The notes below the pieces were generated by a model, which saw nothing but the letters and a program-made list of their open reading frames with translations, made no database searches and had not been told where the DNA came from. A DNA stretch of 64,000 nucleotides from Candidatus Thalassarchaeaceae archaeon (GTDB taxonomy: Archaea > Thermoplasmatota > Poseidoniia > Poseidoniales > Thalassarchaeaceae), in contig JASLNR010000043.1 in the NCBI GenBank assembly GCA_030745885.1, forward strand, positions 1 to 64,000, in the 5' to 3' direction. A program made the translations under genes and the position numbers. Of the stretch, positions 10,858 to 19,116 are shown piece by piece. How positions within the stretch are numbered: position 1 is the stretch's first letter; each line of letters starts with the position of its first letter.

Positions 10858-11544
10858 CTACTGCGTCCTAGCATCCGAGCCAGCGCTGAAATTGAGGATT
10901 CCGTCGTCCAGTAGATCTGCCATGATGTCCTCCATGCTCCTTCCTGTGATCTCGGAAACCGCCTGTGCCTCGAGGCGCTGAATATGCATCCTGACGGTGT
11001 TCGCCTTGTCTTCCTGGCCCATTGCATCGAGCACCGTAGCCAGACCCCGCCAGTTGTCAGGATTCTCGGCATCATCGACCGTGTGTTTCTTCCACACTTC
11101 CAGAGCGCCCTCGAAGTCACCCTCCCTCATCATCTTGGCAGATCTGACCTCGGGATCCTCAGAAAGAGTAGCCTTCTCGAGTAGGTCTTCCAACTCCTCG
11201 TCGACCTCCGCAGAATCGTCGGTGTCAGCGTCGTCTTCACCATCGCCTGAATCGGCTTCTTTGCCGTCGTCCGAATCCTCTTCGTCGAAGTCGTCGAAGT
11301 CGTCGAAGTCGTCGAAGTCGTCTTCCGCGTCATGGGCCTCAGCCTTCTCCTCGGCGGCAACGGCCTTCTCCTCGGCGGCAACGGCCTTCTCCTCGGCGGC
11401 AACGGCCTTCTTCTCAGCGGCCTTGGCCTTGGCCTCCGCGGCCTTTATCTTCTTCTCAGCGGCCTGGGCCTTCTTCATAGCGGCCTTGGCCTTATGCGCC
11501 AGTCGCAAGGCGACGTCCTCGGGAACTTGCTTCTTGCGAGCCAT
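10858..11544 (-). CDS. Ala/Lys/Glu-rich coiled-coil acidic protein with C-terminal TPR-like unit
   Basis: Unrecognised 228-aa protein. Residues about 17-70 form an Ala-rich heptad coiled coil with three near-identical AAEEKAV repeats; a low-complexity Asp-rich stretch (four DDF units, then EDSDDGKE) follows; the C-terminal 90 residues contain a TPR-like helical unit (ALEVWKKHT ... NPDNWRGLATVL). The same unit appears at the end of the next gene (11629-12345). The start is set at MARKKQ (ATG 11544), because the open frame upstream has no family support. The sequence resembles histone-tail or DNA-binding Lys/Ala-rich segments, but no function can be assigned. Confidence 0.65.
   Translation of the reverse strand: MARKKQVPEDVALRLAHKAKAAMKKAQAAEKKIKAAEAKAKAAEKKAVAAEEKAVAAEEKAVAAEEKAEAHDAEDDFDDFDDFDDFDEEDSDDGKEADSGDGEDDADTDDSAEVDEELEDLLEKATLSEDPEVRSAKMMREGDFEGALEVWKKHTVDDAENPDNWRGLATVLDAMGQEDKANTVRMHIQRLEAQAVSEITGRSMEDIMADLLDDGILNFSAGSDARTQ
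11280..11420. repeat. tandem DNA repeats inside the coiled-coil acidic gene
   Basis: Four tandem 9-bp units GTCGAAGTC (about 11285-11325) and three 21-bp units TTCTCCTCGGCGGCAACGGCC (about 11344-11406). They encode DDF and AAEEKAV repeats, and are near identical at the DNA level, which suggests recent slippage. Confidence 0.7.
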
Positions 11545-11628
11545 GTACGCTACCGGAATGTGTGGAACGTGGAATCGCATTTAATTGTCGCCCAGAGGAA
11601 CGGACGATTGGGGGGCGAGCCGTTATGT

Positions 11629-12345
11629 TCAGGATAGTTCGTCGGCGTGCTCCTCGCATGCTCGAGCACGGCCCGGGCGACCTGCAGAGGCGAAGTATGA
11701 TGCGATTCCCCTCCACACCTCAGGGTTCCCTCCGTCACTGCTAATCCTGCCCTTCCAGACTTCAAATGACACCTCCGAATCGACCGAGTCCTCGTGTCCC
11801 CCGACGTCCGGTTCTTCTTCTGGGACTTCGGCTGTCTCATCGATTGGCTCCTCGGCCTCGTGAGTGTCAATTTCCTCCTGGGGTGTCTCGGATTCTTCCT
11901 TTGATCCCCGTAACTTGGAGAACAGGCCACCGCGCTTCTTGGCAGGCTCCTCATCCGCCTCCTCGGGCTCCTCATCCGCCTCCTCGGGCTCCTCGGCTTC
12001 CTGAGTATCATCGTCCTCCTGCGGGGTTTCCTCCTGAGAGATCTCGGATTCTTCCTTTGACCCTCGAAATCTGGAGAACAGGCCGCCACGCTTCTTGGTC
12101 GGCTTCTCTTTAGTTTCGTCTCCATCCTGAGTTCCTTCTTCCTCAGAGTCCTCGGACGCATCTGCTTCCAGCTTTCCATACTTCTTCTCGGCCCAGCCAA
12201 TCAGCCCTTTCCAGCGACCCTCAAACTTGTCCATCCTCTTGGGGATGCTGGAAATGGCCTTCTCGAGTTCGTCGCCATCAAGCGAGGCTGTGAAAATATC
12301 CTCCAATCTCTGAGCGACCTCGTCTCGATTCAGTTCTTCGGCCAT
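11629..12345 (-). CDS. acidic protein with duplicated KKRGGLFS linker and C-terminal TPR-like unit
   Basis: Unrecognised 238-aa soluble protein. The N-terminal ~70 residues look globular and helical. The middle is an acidic, Glu/Pro-rich disordered region containing a duplicated basic module (KKRGGLFSRFRGSKEESE and KKRGGLFSKLRGSKEESE). The last 45 residues (FEVWKGR ... NPEVWRGIASYFASAG) match the C-terminal unit of the upstream-encoded neighbour at 10858-11544. The start is taken at MAEELNRDEV (ATG 12345) rather than the ORF limit at 12375. It may form an adaptor family with its neighbours; function unknown. Confidence 0.65.
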   Translation of the reverse strand: MAEELNRDEVAQRLEDIFTASLDGDELEKAISSIPKRMDKFEGRWKGLIGWAEKKYGKLEADASEDSEEEGTQDGDETKEKPTKKRGGLFSRFRGSKEESEISQEETPQEDDDTQEAEEPEEADEEPEEADEEPAKKRGGLFSKLRGSKEESETPQEEIDTHEAEEPIDETAEVPEEEPDVGGHEDSVDSEVSFEVWKGRISSDGGNPEVWRGIASYFASAGRPGRARACEEHADELS

Positions 12346-12403
12346 ATCATGCAACCCCATCAATCGCGTGACCATGTTCGGCTTTAATGCGCCGATTCAC
12401 GAA

Positions 12404-13303
12404 TCACTCCTCCTCGTCTCGCTGCTTGAACTTTCCAATGTCATCGACCGAACCCGAGAAGTCCTTCCAATACCGATTTTGCTTTCCCTTGGGATGAGTG
12501 AGGTTCTTCCACTTGTTGAATGCGCTCTTGACGTTGCCGTCATCTAGGGAAGCGGCAGCCAGATTGAGTGAAGCTGCAGCGCCCAGCATATTGACGAGAT
12601 CGGTGAATGCGCTGTTTATCCGAGAGGCGCCCTCTTCGACATTGCTGCGTTGGAGCCTTTCGGACTTGTCGGAGTTAACCCAAATCCTCTCGATGGCCGT
12701 CCCCGATTCCATTAGGACGAGTCGGGAGGCGTCTATCTTGATTCCTTTGCGTAAACCCAAGAAGAATAGCAGGATTAGTATGGTCAGCTCAGCGTAGTCC
12801 TGAATCGCCCATTCCACTAGCTCGAAGTCCAGGGAGCCCCCAACTATCCATCTGCCCTCCCTGTCACCACCATCGACATTATTCGCCAATCCTGCAATCT
12901 TACCGGTCTTGTTTGCGATCGATAGCAGCCCGACGAGCAGCGAGAAGATGCCTAGCCTCAACCACCTCCTGGATTTGACGGAGACCAGTCGCTTCTTCTT
13001 CTTCTTCGGCCTGTACTCCCCCTGCTCTCTAGGCCTGTGCACCAACAGGCCAATGAGATTGTAAATCAGAAAACTCACGATTATGTAATCCCGCCAGTCG
13101 AGTCTCAGAACGCCCCAGACCTCCATAGAGAAGCCTGCTGGAATAATCAGGAGTTTCTCATTGGGGCCGTTCGCGCTATCCAATAACTGGAGTTTGTAGG
13201 CAATGTCATCAATCATCCCGAAGGTGTTCAAGAACTCGAATACGGCCAGAATTGTGGCCAGCACCAAGCCTAGTGCAGTAGGCTCCTTGAAGGTGTCTTT
13301 CAA
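12404..13303 (-). CDS. hypothetical multi-TM membrane protein
   Basis: Unrecognised protein of about 299 aa with four or five hydrophobic helices, a basic cytoplasmic loop (KKKKKR) after the second or third, and a soluble helical C-terminal half. Its first helix (GLVLATILAVFEFLN) resembles the small protein at 10347-10655, and its C-terminus (AFNKWKN ... NRYWKDF) has the same Trp spacing as the TPR-like end of the genes at 10858 and 11629. No ATG precedes the conserved N-terminus, so TTG 13303 is proposed from comparison with the paralogue; the start is uncertain. It diverges from orc1/cdc6. Confidence 0.55.
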   Translation of the reverse strand: MKDTFKEPTALGLVLATILAVFEFLNTFGMIDDIAYKLQLLDSANGPNEKLLIIPAGFSMEVWGVLRLDWRDYIIVSFLIYNLIGLLVHRPREQGEYRPKKKKKRLVSVKSRRWLRLGIFSLLVGLLSIANKTGKIAGLANNVDGGDREGRWIVGGSLDFELVEWAIQDYAELTILILLFFLGLRKGIKIDASRLVLMESGTAIERIWVNSDKSERLQRSNVEEGASRINSAFTDLVNMLGAAASLNLAAASLDDGNVKSAFNKWKNLTHPKGKQNRYWKDFSGSVDDIGKFKQRDEEE

Positions 13304-13424
13304 GCCGACGCAACCGCCCCCGTTGCCGCTAGTCCGCCTCAGCCTATCAAAACACCGAAAAAATGGAGCAACATTCCAAACTGTGCCCTCACTAGCACCC
13401 GCATGCTTGCGCACTGAACCGAAT

Positions 13425-14636
13425 ATGTCTAAGAACAACGAAAGGGAGAAGGCAGCGATGGCGGACTATCTCGACAGGATTGGGGCGGGCAAGGTCCTGC
13501 TGACCAAGGAGCCGTTCTCTTACGACTGGACTCCTCCAGAGCTAATCGGCAGGGATTCTCAGCTCGGCGAGCTCGCGTCCATGTTCATGGGGGTAGAGAA
13601 CCACAGTGTCAGCTGCAGAGCGATAATCACGGGAAACGTCGGCTCTGGCAAGACCGTACTGACACATAGGTTCGGACTCGACCTCAGCAGCAAGCTCGAA
13701 GGGCGCAGGAAAATAGTGCTTGCCCATGTCAACTGCAGGAACCACCCCTCCACATCCCAGGTCCTGCAGCAAATCGCCCTGTCTCTCGACTCGAGACACC
13801 CGGAGCGAGGGTTCAGCTCGGGGGAGATAATCCAGAGCATTCGCAGGAATCTGAGGGCGCATGACAATCACTTGCTCCTGGTACTCGACGAGGTGGACAT
13901 TCTGGTCCGCAGGGACAGCTCCGACCTGATTTACAAATTGCTCAGGATTGACGAGGGGCAGGACGAGTGGGGGTCTGTGTCGTTGATCCTAGTGAGCCAG
14001 GATAATACGCTCTTCAATCTCTTCGAAAGGGCCATCAAATCGCGGCTTGGAGGGAGCACAGTTTTGATTATGCCATCATACGATGCGGTTGAGTTGGTCG
14101 GCATCGCGAGACAGCGCTACGAGGCCGCCTGCAGGCTGGGATCCGTGGGTGATGAGACGCTGGAGAAGATCGGCAGATTCGCCGCCGAGGCAGGCGGAGA
14201 TGCCCGTCTGGCCATCGAGCTACTCGAGGCAGCGGTTCGCCGGGCTGAGAAGGCCGGACGCGGTGACGTGTTGTCCGAGGACGTCAAACCTAGCACCCGC
14301 AGGGCGGCGGCTATCGAGCCGAGTCAGGTCCATGAGTTGAGCAAGCACCAGAAGCTGGTCCTCCTAGGAATCTGCAGGAGGCTCAAGAAGGCTGAGGAAA
14401 TTACCAGCGGGGATGCTCGGAAGCTGTACGAACTGGTATGCGAGGAGCACGGTTCCAATCCTCGTGGATACACTACCTTCTGGAAGCACATGAAGCACCT
14501 CGAGGCTGAGGGCCTGATAGAGAGCAGGGCTGCGAGTTCAGCTCAAGGTAGGGGCAGGACCCAATACATCACTATGGCCAACACTTCACCTGCTGTTCTG
14601 GAGAGTAGGATTGAGCGGGACCTGTTGCATGCCTGA
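13425..14636 (+). CDS. cdc6: replication initiator Orc1/Cdc6
   Basis: AAA+ origin-binding initiator of 403 aa. The Walker A motif GNVGSGKT is at residues 70-77, Walker B LLLVLDEVD near 148-156, and the C-terminal ~100 residues form the winged-helix DNA-binding domain (YTTFWKHMKHLEAEGLIES). The frame remains open upstream to 13203, but ATG 13425 (MSKNNEREK) is chosen because the N-terminal IGRDSQL box then falls at the usual place near residue 41. Archaeal orc1/cdc6 genes often lie close to an origin; see the repeat region at 18917-19179. Confidence 0.95.
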   Translation: MSKNNEREKAAMADYLDRIGAGKVLLTKEPFSYDWTPPELIGRDSQLGELASMFMGVENHSVSCRAIITGNVGSGKTVLTHRFGLDLSSKLEGRRKIVLAHVNCRNHPSTSQVLQQIALSLDSRHPERGFSSGEIIQSIRRNLRAHDNHLLLVLDEVDILVRRDSSDLIYKLLRIDEGQDEWGSVSLILVSQDNTLFNLFERAIKSRLGGSTVLIMPSYDAVELVGIARQRYEAACRLGSVGDETLEKIGRFAAEAGGDARLAIELLEAAVRRAEKAGRGDVLSEDVKPSTRRAAAIEPSQVHELSKHQKLVLLGICRRLKKAEEITSGDARKLYELVCEEHGSNPRGYTTFWKHMKHLEAEGLIESRAASSAQGRGRTQYITMANTSPAVLESRIERDLLHA

Positions 14637-14665
14637 GTGAGCGTCTGCGAGGATTCCGAACCGCT

Positions 14666-14673
14666 CTTATAGG
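14666..14673 (+). promoter_or_regulatory. TATA box for rps6e
   Basis: CTTATAGG lies 35-42 nt upstream of the S6e ATG at 14708, with a predicted start near 14697. The spacing is right but the box is short. Confidence 0.45.
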
Positions 14674-14707
14674 GGCCATATGTCGGGATGCCGTCCGAGG
14701 TGAATAG

Positions 14708-15196
14708 ATGGCAGGTGAGCAATCCTTCAAGGCCGTTGTCAACGACACGGCCCCGACCTCAGGTGGCCGTTCCTTCGCCGTCGACATCACCGGGGCGAAC
14801 TACAACCACTTTCTGGGAAAGAGGATCGGCGACACCGTAGACGGGATGTTCGTGGGCGAAGGCGACAAGGCGCTGTCAGGGTATAAACTGGAAATCACCG
14901 GCGGTGCAGATAACACTGGAAGGCCAATGAGGTCAGACCTAGCCGGAGGCGGGGTCAAATCAGTCTTGATCACTGCTGGAGTGGGTTACAAAGGCAAGAA
15001 GTACGTCAAGAAGAATAGCAAGGAATATCGCTACAAATATGACGGGCTCCGTAGGCGCCGAAACCTCCGTGGAAACACCATCAGCCACGACACCCGCCAG
15101 ATTAATCTGAAGGTAGTCGAGTTCGGTAAGCGCTCGCTCGCTGGGATTATTGACGGCGAACCCATTGTCGATCAGTCCTCTGGCGAAGAGGAGTGA
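14708..15196 (+). CDS. rps6e: 30S ribosomal protein S6e
   Basis: Archaeal/eukaryotic small-subunit protein of 162 aa. Family blocks visible are GKRIGDTVDG, YKLEITGGADNTGRPMR and RRRRNLRGNTISHDTRQINL, the last being the S6e signature. The N-terminus has a short extension (MAGEQS) and the C-terminus an acidic tail. It lies directly upstream of aIF2 gamma, a pairing common in archaea, and probably shares its transcript. Confidence 0.96.
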   Translation: MAGEQSFKAVVNDTAPTSGGRSFAVDITGANYNHFLGKRIGDTVDGMFVGEGDKALSGYKLEITGGADNTGRPMRSDLAGGGVKSVLITAGVGYKGKKYVKKNSKEYRYKYDGLRRRRNLRGNTISHDTRQINLKVVEFGKRSLAGIIDGEPIVDQSSGEEE

Positions 15197-15256
15197 CGGC
15201 TGGGGTGATGAGAGCTGACAGCGCCCCTTTCCAATCAGCCTGAAGTCAACATCGGT

Positions 15257-16453
15257 ATGGTCGGTCACGTCGATCATGGCAAGACTACCCTTACTCAAGC
15301 ACTCTCCGGAACGTGGACTGACACCCATTCTGAAGAGAGGAAGCGTGGCATAAGCATCAAGCTGGGATACGCGGACACTGCATTCTACAAGACTGGTGAA
15401 GGCCTTCATTATCCCAGGGGAAAGCACCCTGATGGCGAGGGAGGCGATGGGAGCCTGCTCAGGATCGTTTCATTCGTCGATGCGCCTGGTCACGAGACGC
15501 TCATGGCAGTGATGATCTCAGGGGCATCGATAATGGATGGCGCTCTGTTGCTAGTTGCAGCGACCGAGATGTGTCCACAGCCCCAGACGCGCGAGCACCT
15601 AGCTGCACTGGAGATAGCCGGAATCGAGAATATCGTGGTTGTCCAGAACAAGATCGATATCGTCAGCCGCGAGCGAGCCATCGAGTCCTACGCGGAGATT
15701 CAGGATTTCATCAGCGGCACGATTGCCGGGAATGCGCCGATCATCCCCGTCTCTGCCCATCATGACGTCAACCTTGACGTGCTGATTGAGGCGATTCAGG
15801 ATACCATTCCAACTCCCGATCGCTCCAATGACGAGGGGGGGCTGATGTACGTCGCTCGCTCTTTCGACGTGAACCGCCCGGGCATCAGGCCTTCCGACCT
15901 GAAGGGAGGGATCATCGGTGGCAGCATAGTCAAGGGATCTTTCAGCGTCGGTGACAGCATCCTGATCGCTCCCGGACGCAGGGTCCAAGATGGCAGCAAG
16001 ACTCGTTGGGAGCCACTCAGAACATCAATAGAGGGCATCCAGGGCGGTGGCATCGACCTAGAGACTGCTCATTCTGGGGGGCTGTGTGGGATCGCCACCC
16101 CCTTGGACCCGCTGACCACCAAGGCTGACGACCTATCCGGCCAGGTCATGGCTAGAAAGGATGAGCTGCCCCCAATCTGGGAGAATTTGGAACTGGATCT
16201 CCAACTCTTGGAGACGACGGTCGCAAGCGGAACCGAGGGAGGGGGGGGAATCCGACCACTGCAGCCAAACGAGATGCTGATGGTCAACTCGGCAACGGCG
16301 ACCAGCGTTGGGACCGTGTCTGCAATCAAGGCCAAGAGGGCGAGGCTTGATCTAAGACTTCCCATCTGTGCCAAAGAGGGCAGCAGAATCACCCTTTCCA
16401 GACGGGTGGGCTCACGTTGGCGTCTAATCGGTCATGGGACCATCATAGGATGA
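15257..16453 (+). CDS. eif2g: translation initiation factor aIF2 subunit gamma (5' end apparently frameshifted)
   Basis: GTPase subunit of the factor that brings initiator Met-tRNA to the small ribosomal subunit. G1 GHVDHGKT follows the first in-frame ATG directly, then THSEERKRGISIKLGYA (switch I), DAPGHE (G3), NKID (G4), and domains II and III to residue 398. The in-frame sequence before ATG 15257 already encodes family residues (QPEVNIG), so the protein should start earlier, but the only in-frame codon of start type there is CTG. ATG 15208 with ribosome-binding site GGGGTG lies one base out of frame. The usual Cys zinc knuckle between switch I and G3 is absent. Confidence 0.92.
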   Translation: MVGHVDHGKTTLTQALSGTWTDTHSEERKRGISIKLGYADTAFYKTGEGLHYPRGKHPDGEGGDGSLLRIVSFVDAPGHETLMAVMISGASIMDGALLLVAATEMCPQPQTREHLAALEIAGIENIVVVQNKIDIVSRERAIESYAEIQDFISGTIAGNAPIIPVSAHHDVNLDVLIEAIQDTIPTPDRSNDEGGLMYVARSFDVNRPGIRPSDLKGGIIGGSIVKGSFSVGDSILIAPGRRVQDGSKTRWEPLRTSIEGIQGGGIDLETAHSGGLCGIATPLDPLTTKADDLSGQVMARKDELPPIWENLELDLQLLETTVASGTEGGGGIRPLQPNEMLMVNSATATSVGTVSAIKAKRARLDLRLPICAKEGSRITLSRRVGSRWRLIGHGTIIG

Positions 16454-16457
16454 TGGT

Positions 16458-16823
16458 ATGGTAGGAGTACTGGTAGACGCCTGCGGATGGGTATCACTAG
16501 TCGATGCTGGCTTGAACCTCGACTCTTCCTTGGGCGAAGTGGTTGGGGAAGCCAATCTCCTTCTCATCGACAGCGTCAGAGATGAGTTGGAGGCACTCGA
16601 TGCACAGAAGAGGGGACTTCTTCTAGATCTGCTTTATCGACGGGCCGATTCCGTCGCTACAGCAGGAATTAGACACGCCGACGACGCTCTCGTATCCCTA
16701 GCAATCCAGAACTCGTGGCCGGTGCTTACAGTCGATCGAAGGCTCAAGGAGCGATTGATCGATTCAGGCGGATCATACATCGAGGTCACTTCGGGGCGGT
16801 CTCTGCGCCTCGTGAGCGCCTAG
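16458..16823 (+). CDS. PIN-domain protein (FCF1/VapC9-like)
   Basis: A 121-aa stand-alone PIN domain. Acidic residues expected for the metal site are seen at the end of strand 1 (VLVDACGW), at RDELEAL, at HADDALVSLA and at VLTVDRRLKERL, matching the archaeal Fcf1/VapC9 branch rather than typical toxins. It is 4 nt after aIF2 gamma with no antitoxin gene beside it, so a role in rRNA or mRNA processing linked to translation is more likely than toxin function (inference). It converges on and overlaps by 4 nt the DUF357 gene. Confidence 0.85.
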   Translation: MVGVLVDACGWVSLVDAGLNLDSSLGEVVGEANLLLIDSVRDELEALDAQKRGLLLDLLYRRADSVATAGIRHADDALVSLAIQNSWPVLTVDRRLKERLIDSGGSYIEVTSGRSLRLVSA

Positions 16824-17107
16824 GGCAAGGTGAAGAGCCGATCGTCGCCGTGCCCGTCCATCAGGCCTATCCTCACAGCGGCATCGAGCCAGGCATGAGC
16901 GTAGTTGATCGCCCCGAATGCGCTTACGAGATCCCCCGACTCCATGAAGTGGTGGGCATCTGCGACGTAGTCATCGCACATTCCCAGCATTGTGCGCAGC
17001 CTAATCTCATCCTCGGGATTTTCTGTTGCAGGAGTAGCCTTCACCCTCGCCTCAGCAGTGAGCGAGAGGTATCCCTCAATACGCTCGATGGTGATGGTGT
17101 CACCCAT
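16820..17107 (-). CDS. DUF357 family protein
   Basis: Small 95-aa all-helical archaeal protein. The block MLGMCDDYVADAHHFMESGDLVSAFGAINYAHAWLDA (shown here only as a pattern: Y-x2-DA-x2-F-x5-D-x3-AF-x2-I-x-YAHxWLD) is diagnostic for DUF357. The family is archaeal and its function unknown; HEPN-like or TPR-like helical folds have been suggested for such short proteins. It is 9 nt downstream of the Orc1-like ATPase gene and probably co-transcribed. Confidence 0.85.
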   Translation of the reverse strand: MGDTITIERIEGYLSLTAEARVKATPATENPEDEIRLRTMLGMCDDYVADAHHFMESGDLVSAFGAINYAHAWLDAAVRIGLMDGHGDDRLFTLP

Positions 17108-17116
17108 TCAATTACC

Positions 17117-18916
17117 TCAAAGGAGAATCTCTACCGCGGCATCGCTGAGCTTGAACAGCCTACTGCGGCCCTCTTTGCGAACCGATAAGATGCCGGATCT
17201 CTGGAGGGCATTGTAAATCTGAGATAATCGGGGGCGGCCGACCTCGAGGCGGGCTTGGATTTCAGGATCTGAGGGGGAGATCTCTCGTTGACCTGCAACT
17301 GAGGTCACAAGACGCTCGGCATCGTTCATGGAGGACAAATGTGCTTCATTCAGGGATTTCGCAGACTCCCATCTCGAGTCTGGGCTGACTGGCGCAGAGG
17401 TCGGTGTGGAGCCCTCCAAGATGTCTGTTTCACTCGAAAACTCCTCATCAAAGGCTGGTTCCACAGACTCTCGGGCCTCGGGTTCAGGCGAATTGGCCGA
17501 AATCTCAGGGAGAGTCTCCTCAAGGCCGGAGTCTACGGTCCATAACGCTCCCTCAGAGGCGAAAACAGGCCTCTCGTCGATGGGGATGTCTGAAGTGCCG
17601 ATTGATTTCGGCGCAGACCCCCGATCGGCGGGCTCCGCAGATTTCGGTTCGGGATCATTGAGGGGGGTCGGAGGCGGATTGGGTGGCAGGGACTCCGTTA
17701 TGGGGGTGTTGATGTCGAAACCAGTGGGCATATGGTCTGAAACCTGCTTGGACCTGCCCATCAATCCGAAGAATCCCCCTGATTGCGTCTGCTTGGGAGG
17801 TGGCTCGGTGCCTTCCTCCATTAACACGAAACCACCCTTTTCCGTTGCCCAGTCAGTGATTCTGGATGATTCGGGGCCCCTAATCTCTATGGTTGGGGAA
17901 TCGACTCCCCCTTCCCCTTCCCGGGGATTCTCCTCCGTCTCCGGCTCCAACCCCTCTTCGGGTTCGGGTTCGAGTTCGGGTTGATCTTCCTCCCACATGT
18001 CATCCGGCTCGACATCCCAGTCATCCTCGATTTCGTCCTCCTCCGCAGGAGAGGGGGGCTGAGGGTCATTCGGCGGTTCAAATCGCTTCTCTGGCTCGGT
18101 TTCTACTACTGCGGCTTGGGCGGGTTCGGGCTCGGAGGGCGTCTGCCAACCGAACAGCCTTTCAAACGTGCCCTCAGCACCCGTGCCTCGCTTTTCGTCA
18201 ATCAGATCCCGGAGCAGGTGAATCACATCTCGTGGATTTCCTCCCGTGCTCGCACGCACCGAGTCTAGCAATCGGTGGTTTATCGGCCACCTCTCCCCCC
18301 TCGCCATCCTCCTAACTCTATTATCTGCCAGATTCTGAATCTGCTCGCTAGTGAGTGGCTCTAAGTGCACCGGTTTGTCATATAGGTTCCGCACTGGTTC
18401 CTCGAGTGAAGCAAGCTGGGCATTGGTGAGGGAAACCACAACGAGGGCCCTGAGGCGTTGAAGTATGGGCGAGATCAGAGTCAGGAATGTAGTGAAATCC
18501 GCGTTTGATGGGTAATCGAGGGCGATTAGGGGGAGCGGTCCGTCTTCGATGTCTAGGGATTCAATGAGCCGCTCGATCGTCTGATGCATTGTCTGGGGCA
18601 CCTCATGGCCGCCGAAAGTGACTGAAATCTCACTCAGTACACGTTTTAGTGGGTCATCGTCGTGCCAGTACTGGCCGACAAAGTGCCTAGTGGTCTGCGA
18701 GGATATGGTATTGATCAGGGAGGTCCGGCCGGAACCCCTCTCTCCGACGAGGAGCAACATCCTAGGTGACTGCGAGTGCATGTACTCCCTCCACGCAATG
18801 AGGATTTCATTACGTGCCACGAGATCCTCTGCCCTGGACCTCTCGATGGGACGAAGGTCGAACGGGTTGCCTCTCATTGGAGGTACGTCTAGCATCGAGA
18901 CCTCGCTGACCACCAT
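17117..18916 (-). CDS. Orc1/Cdc6-like ATPase with degenerate P-loop, acidic linker and C-terminal winged helix
   Basis: A 599-aa three-part protein. Residues about 20-250 are an Orc1/STAND-like P-loop domain: GERGSGRTS (58-66) has Arg where the Walker A lysine should be, and the Walker B strand is PLIALDYPS with no catalytic Glu. Residues about 260-500 are a Pro/Glu/Asp-rich disordered linker. Residues about 515-599 look like a winged helix (RPRLSQIYNALQRSGILSVRKEGRSRLFKLS), suggesting DNA binding. ATG 18916 is 26 nt from a TATA-like element. Inference: a replication- or transcription-related DNA-binding protein that may have lost ATP hydrolysis. Confidence 0.7.
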   Translation of the reverse strand: MVVSEVSMLDVPPMRGNPFDLRPIERSRAEDLVARNEILIAWREYMHSQSPRMLLLVGERGSGRTSLINTISSQTTRHFVGQYWHDDDPLKRVLSEISVTFGGHEVPQTMHQTIERLIESLDIEDGPLPLIALDYPSNADFTTFLTLISPILQRLRALVVVSLTNAQLASLEEPVRNLYDKPVHLEPLTSEQIQNLADNRVRRMARGERWPINHRLLDSVRASTGGNPRDVIHLLRDLIDEKRGTGAEGTFERLFGWQTPSEPEPAQAAVVETEPEKRFEPPNDPQPPSPAEEDEIEDDWDVEPDDMWEEDQPELEPEPEEGLEPETEENPREGEGGVDSPTIEIRGPESSRITDWATEKGGFVLMEEGTEPPPKQTQSGGFFGLMGRSKQVSDHMPTGFDINTPITESLPPNPPPTPLNDPEPKSAEPADRGSAPKSIGTSDIPIDERPVFASEGALWTVDSGLEETLPEISANSPEPEARESVEPAFDEEFSSETDILEGSTPTSAPVSPDSRWESAKSLNEAHLSSMNDAERLVTSVAGQREISPSDPEIQARLEVGRPRLSQIYNALQRSGILSVRKEGRSRLFKLSDAAVEILL

Positions 18917-18941
18917 AGGCCATCAGCGATGTCTAGAACAC

Positions 18942-18949
18942 TTAATATT
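18942..18949 (-). promoter_or_regulatory. TATA-like element for the Orc1-like ATPase gene
   Basis: AATATTAA on the minus strand, centred about 29 nt from ATG 18916, which would give an essentially leaderless transcript. Confidence 0.45.
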
Positions 18950-19068
18950 CACGTATACTTACGCTTCCCGGAAGGTCAATTTACGGGTTTTCTAGGAAAT
19001 CCAAGAGGGTTTTCTGAGATTATTCGCCTTAGTGAGACGGTTTGGAAAACGGAGGATTAACGGATGAC

Positions 19069-19116
19069 TAACGCTTCAGTGATGCGTTAACAAAGCGTTA
19101 ACGACTGGATTAACGC
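19069..19116. repeat. four GCGTTA/TAACGC elements
   Basis: Hexamer TAACGC or its complement occurs four times in 48 bp: TAACGC, GCGTTAAC, GCGTTAAC, TTAACGC. The first pair is an inverted repeat with a 9-nt spacer, the middle pair a direct repeat, and the outer elements face each other. Such clustering is typical of a protein-binding array. Confidence 0.6.

Noticed and set aside
13301..13312. Shared leader between the 12404-13303 gene and aconitase X (TGCGTCGG-TTGAA)
   Set aside because: The similar 15-bp string before both genes is too short and may be chance; not claimed as a regulatory element.
13203..13424. N-terminal extension of orc1/cdc6
   Set aside because: The extension has no family similarity and overlaps the divergent gene; ATG 13425 gives the normal length.
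16458..16823. Toxin of a VapBC pair
   Set aside because: No antitoxin gene overlaps or adjoins it; it follows aIF2 gamma and resembles the Fcf1/VapC9 branch.
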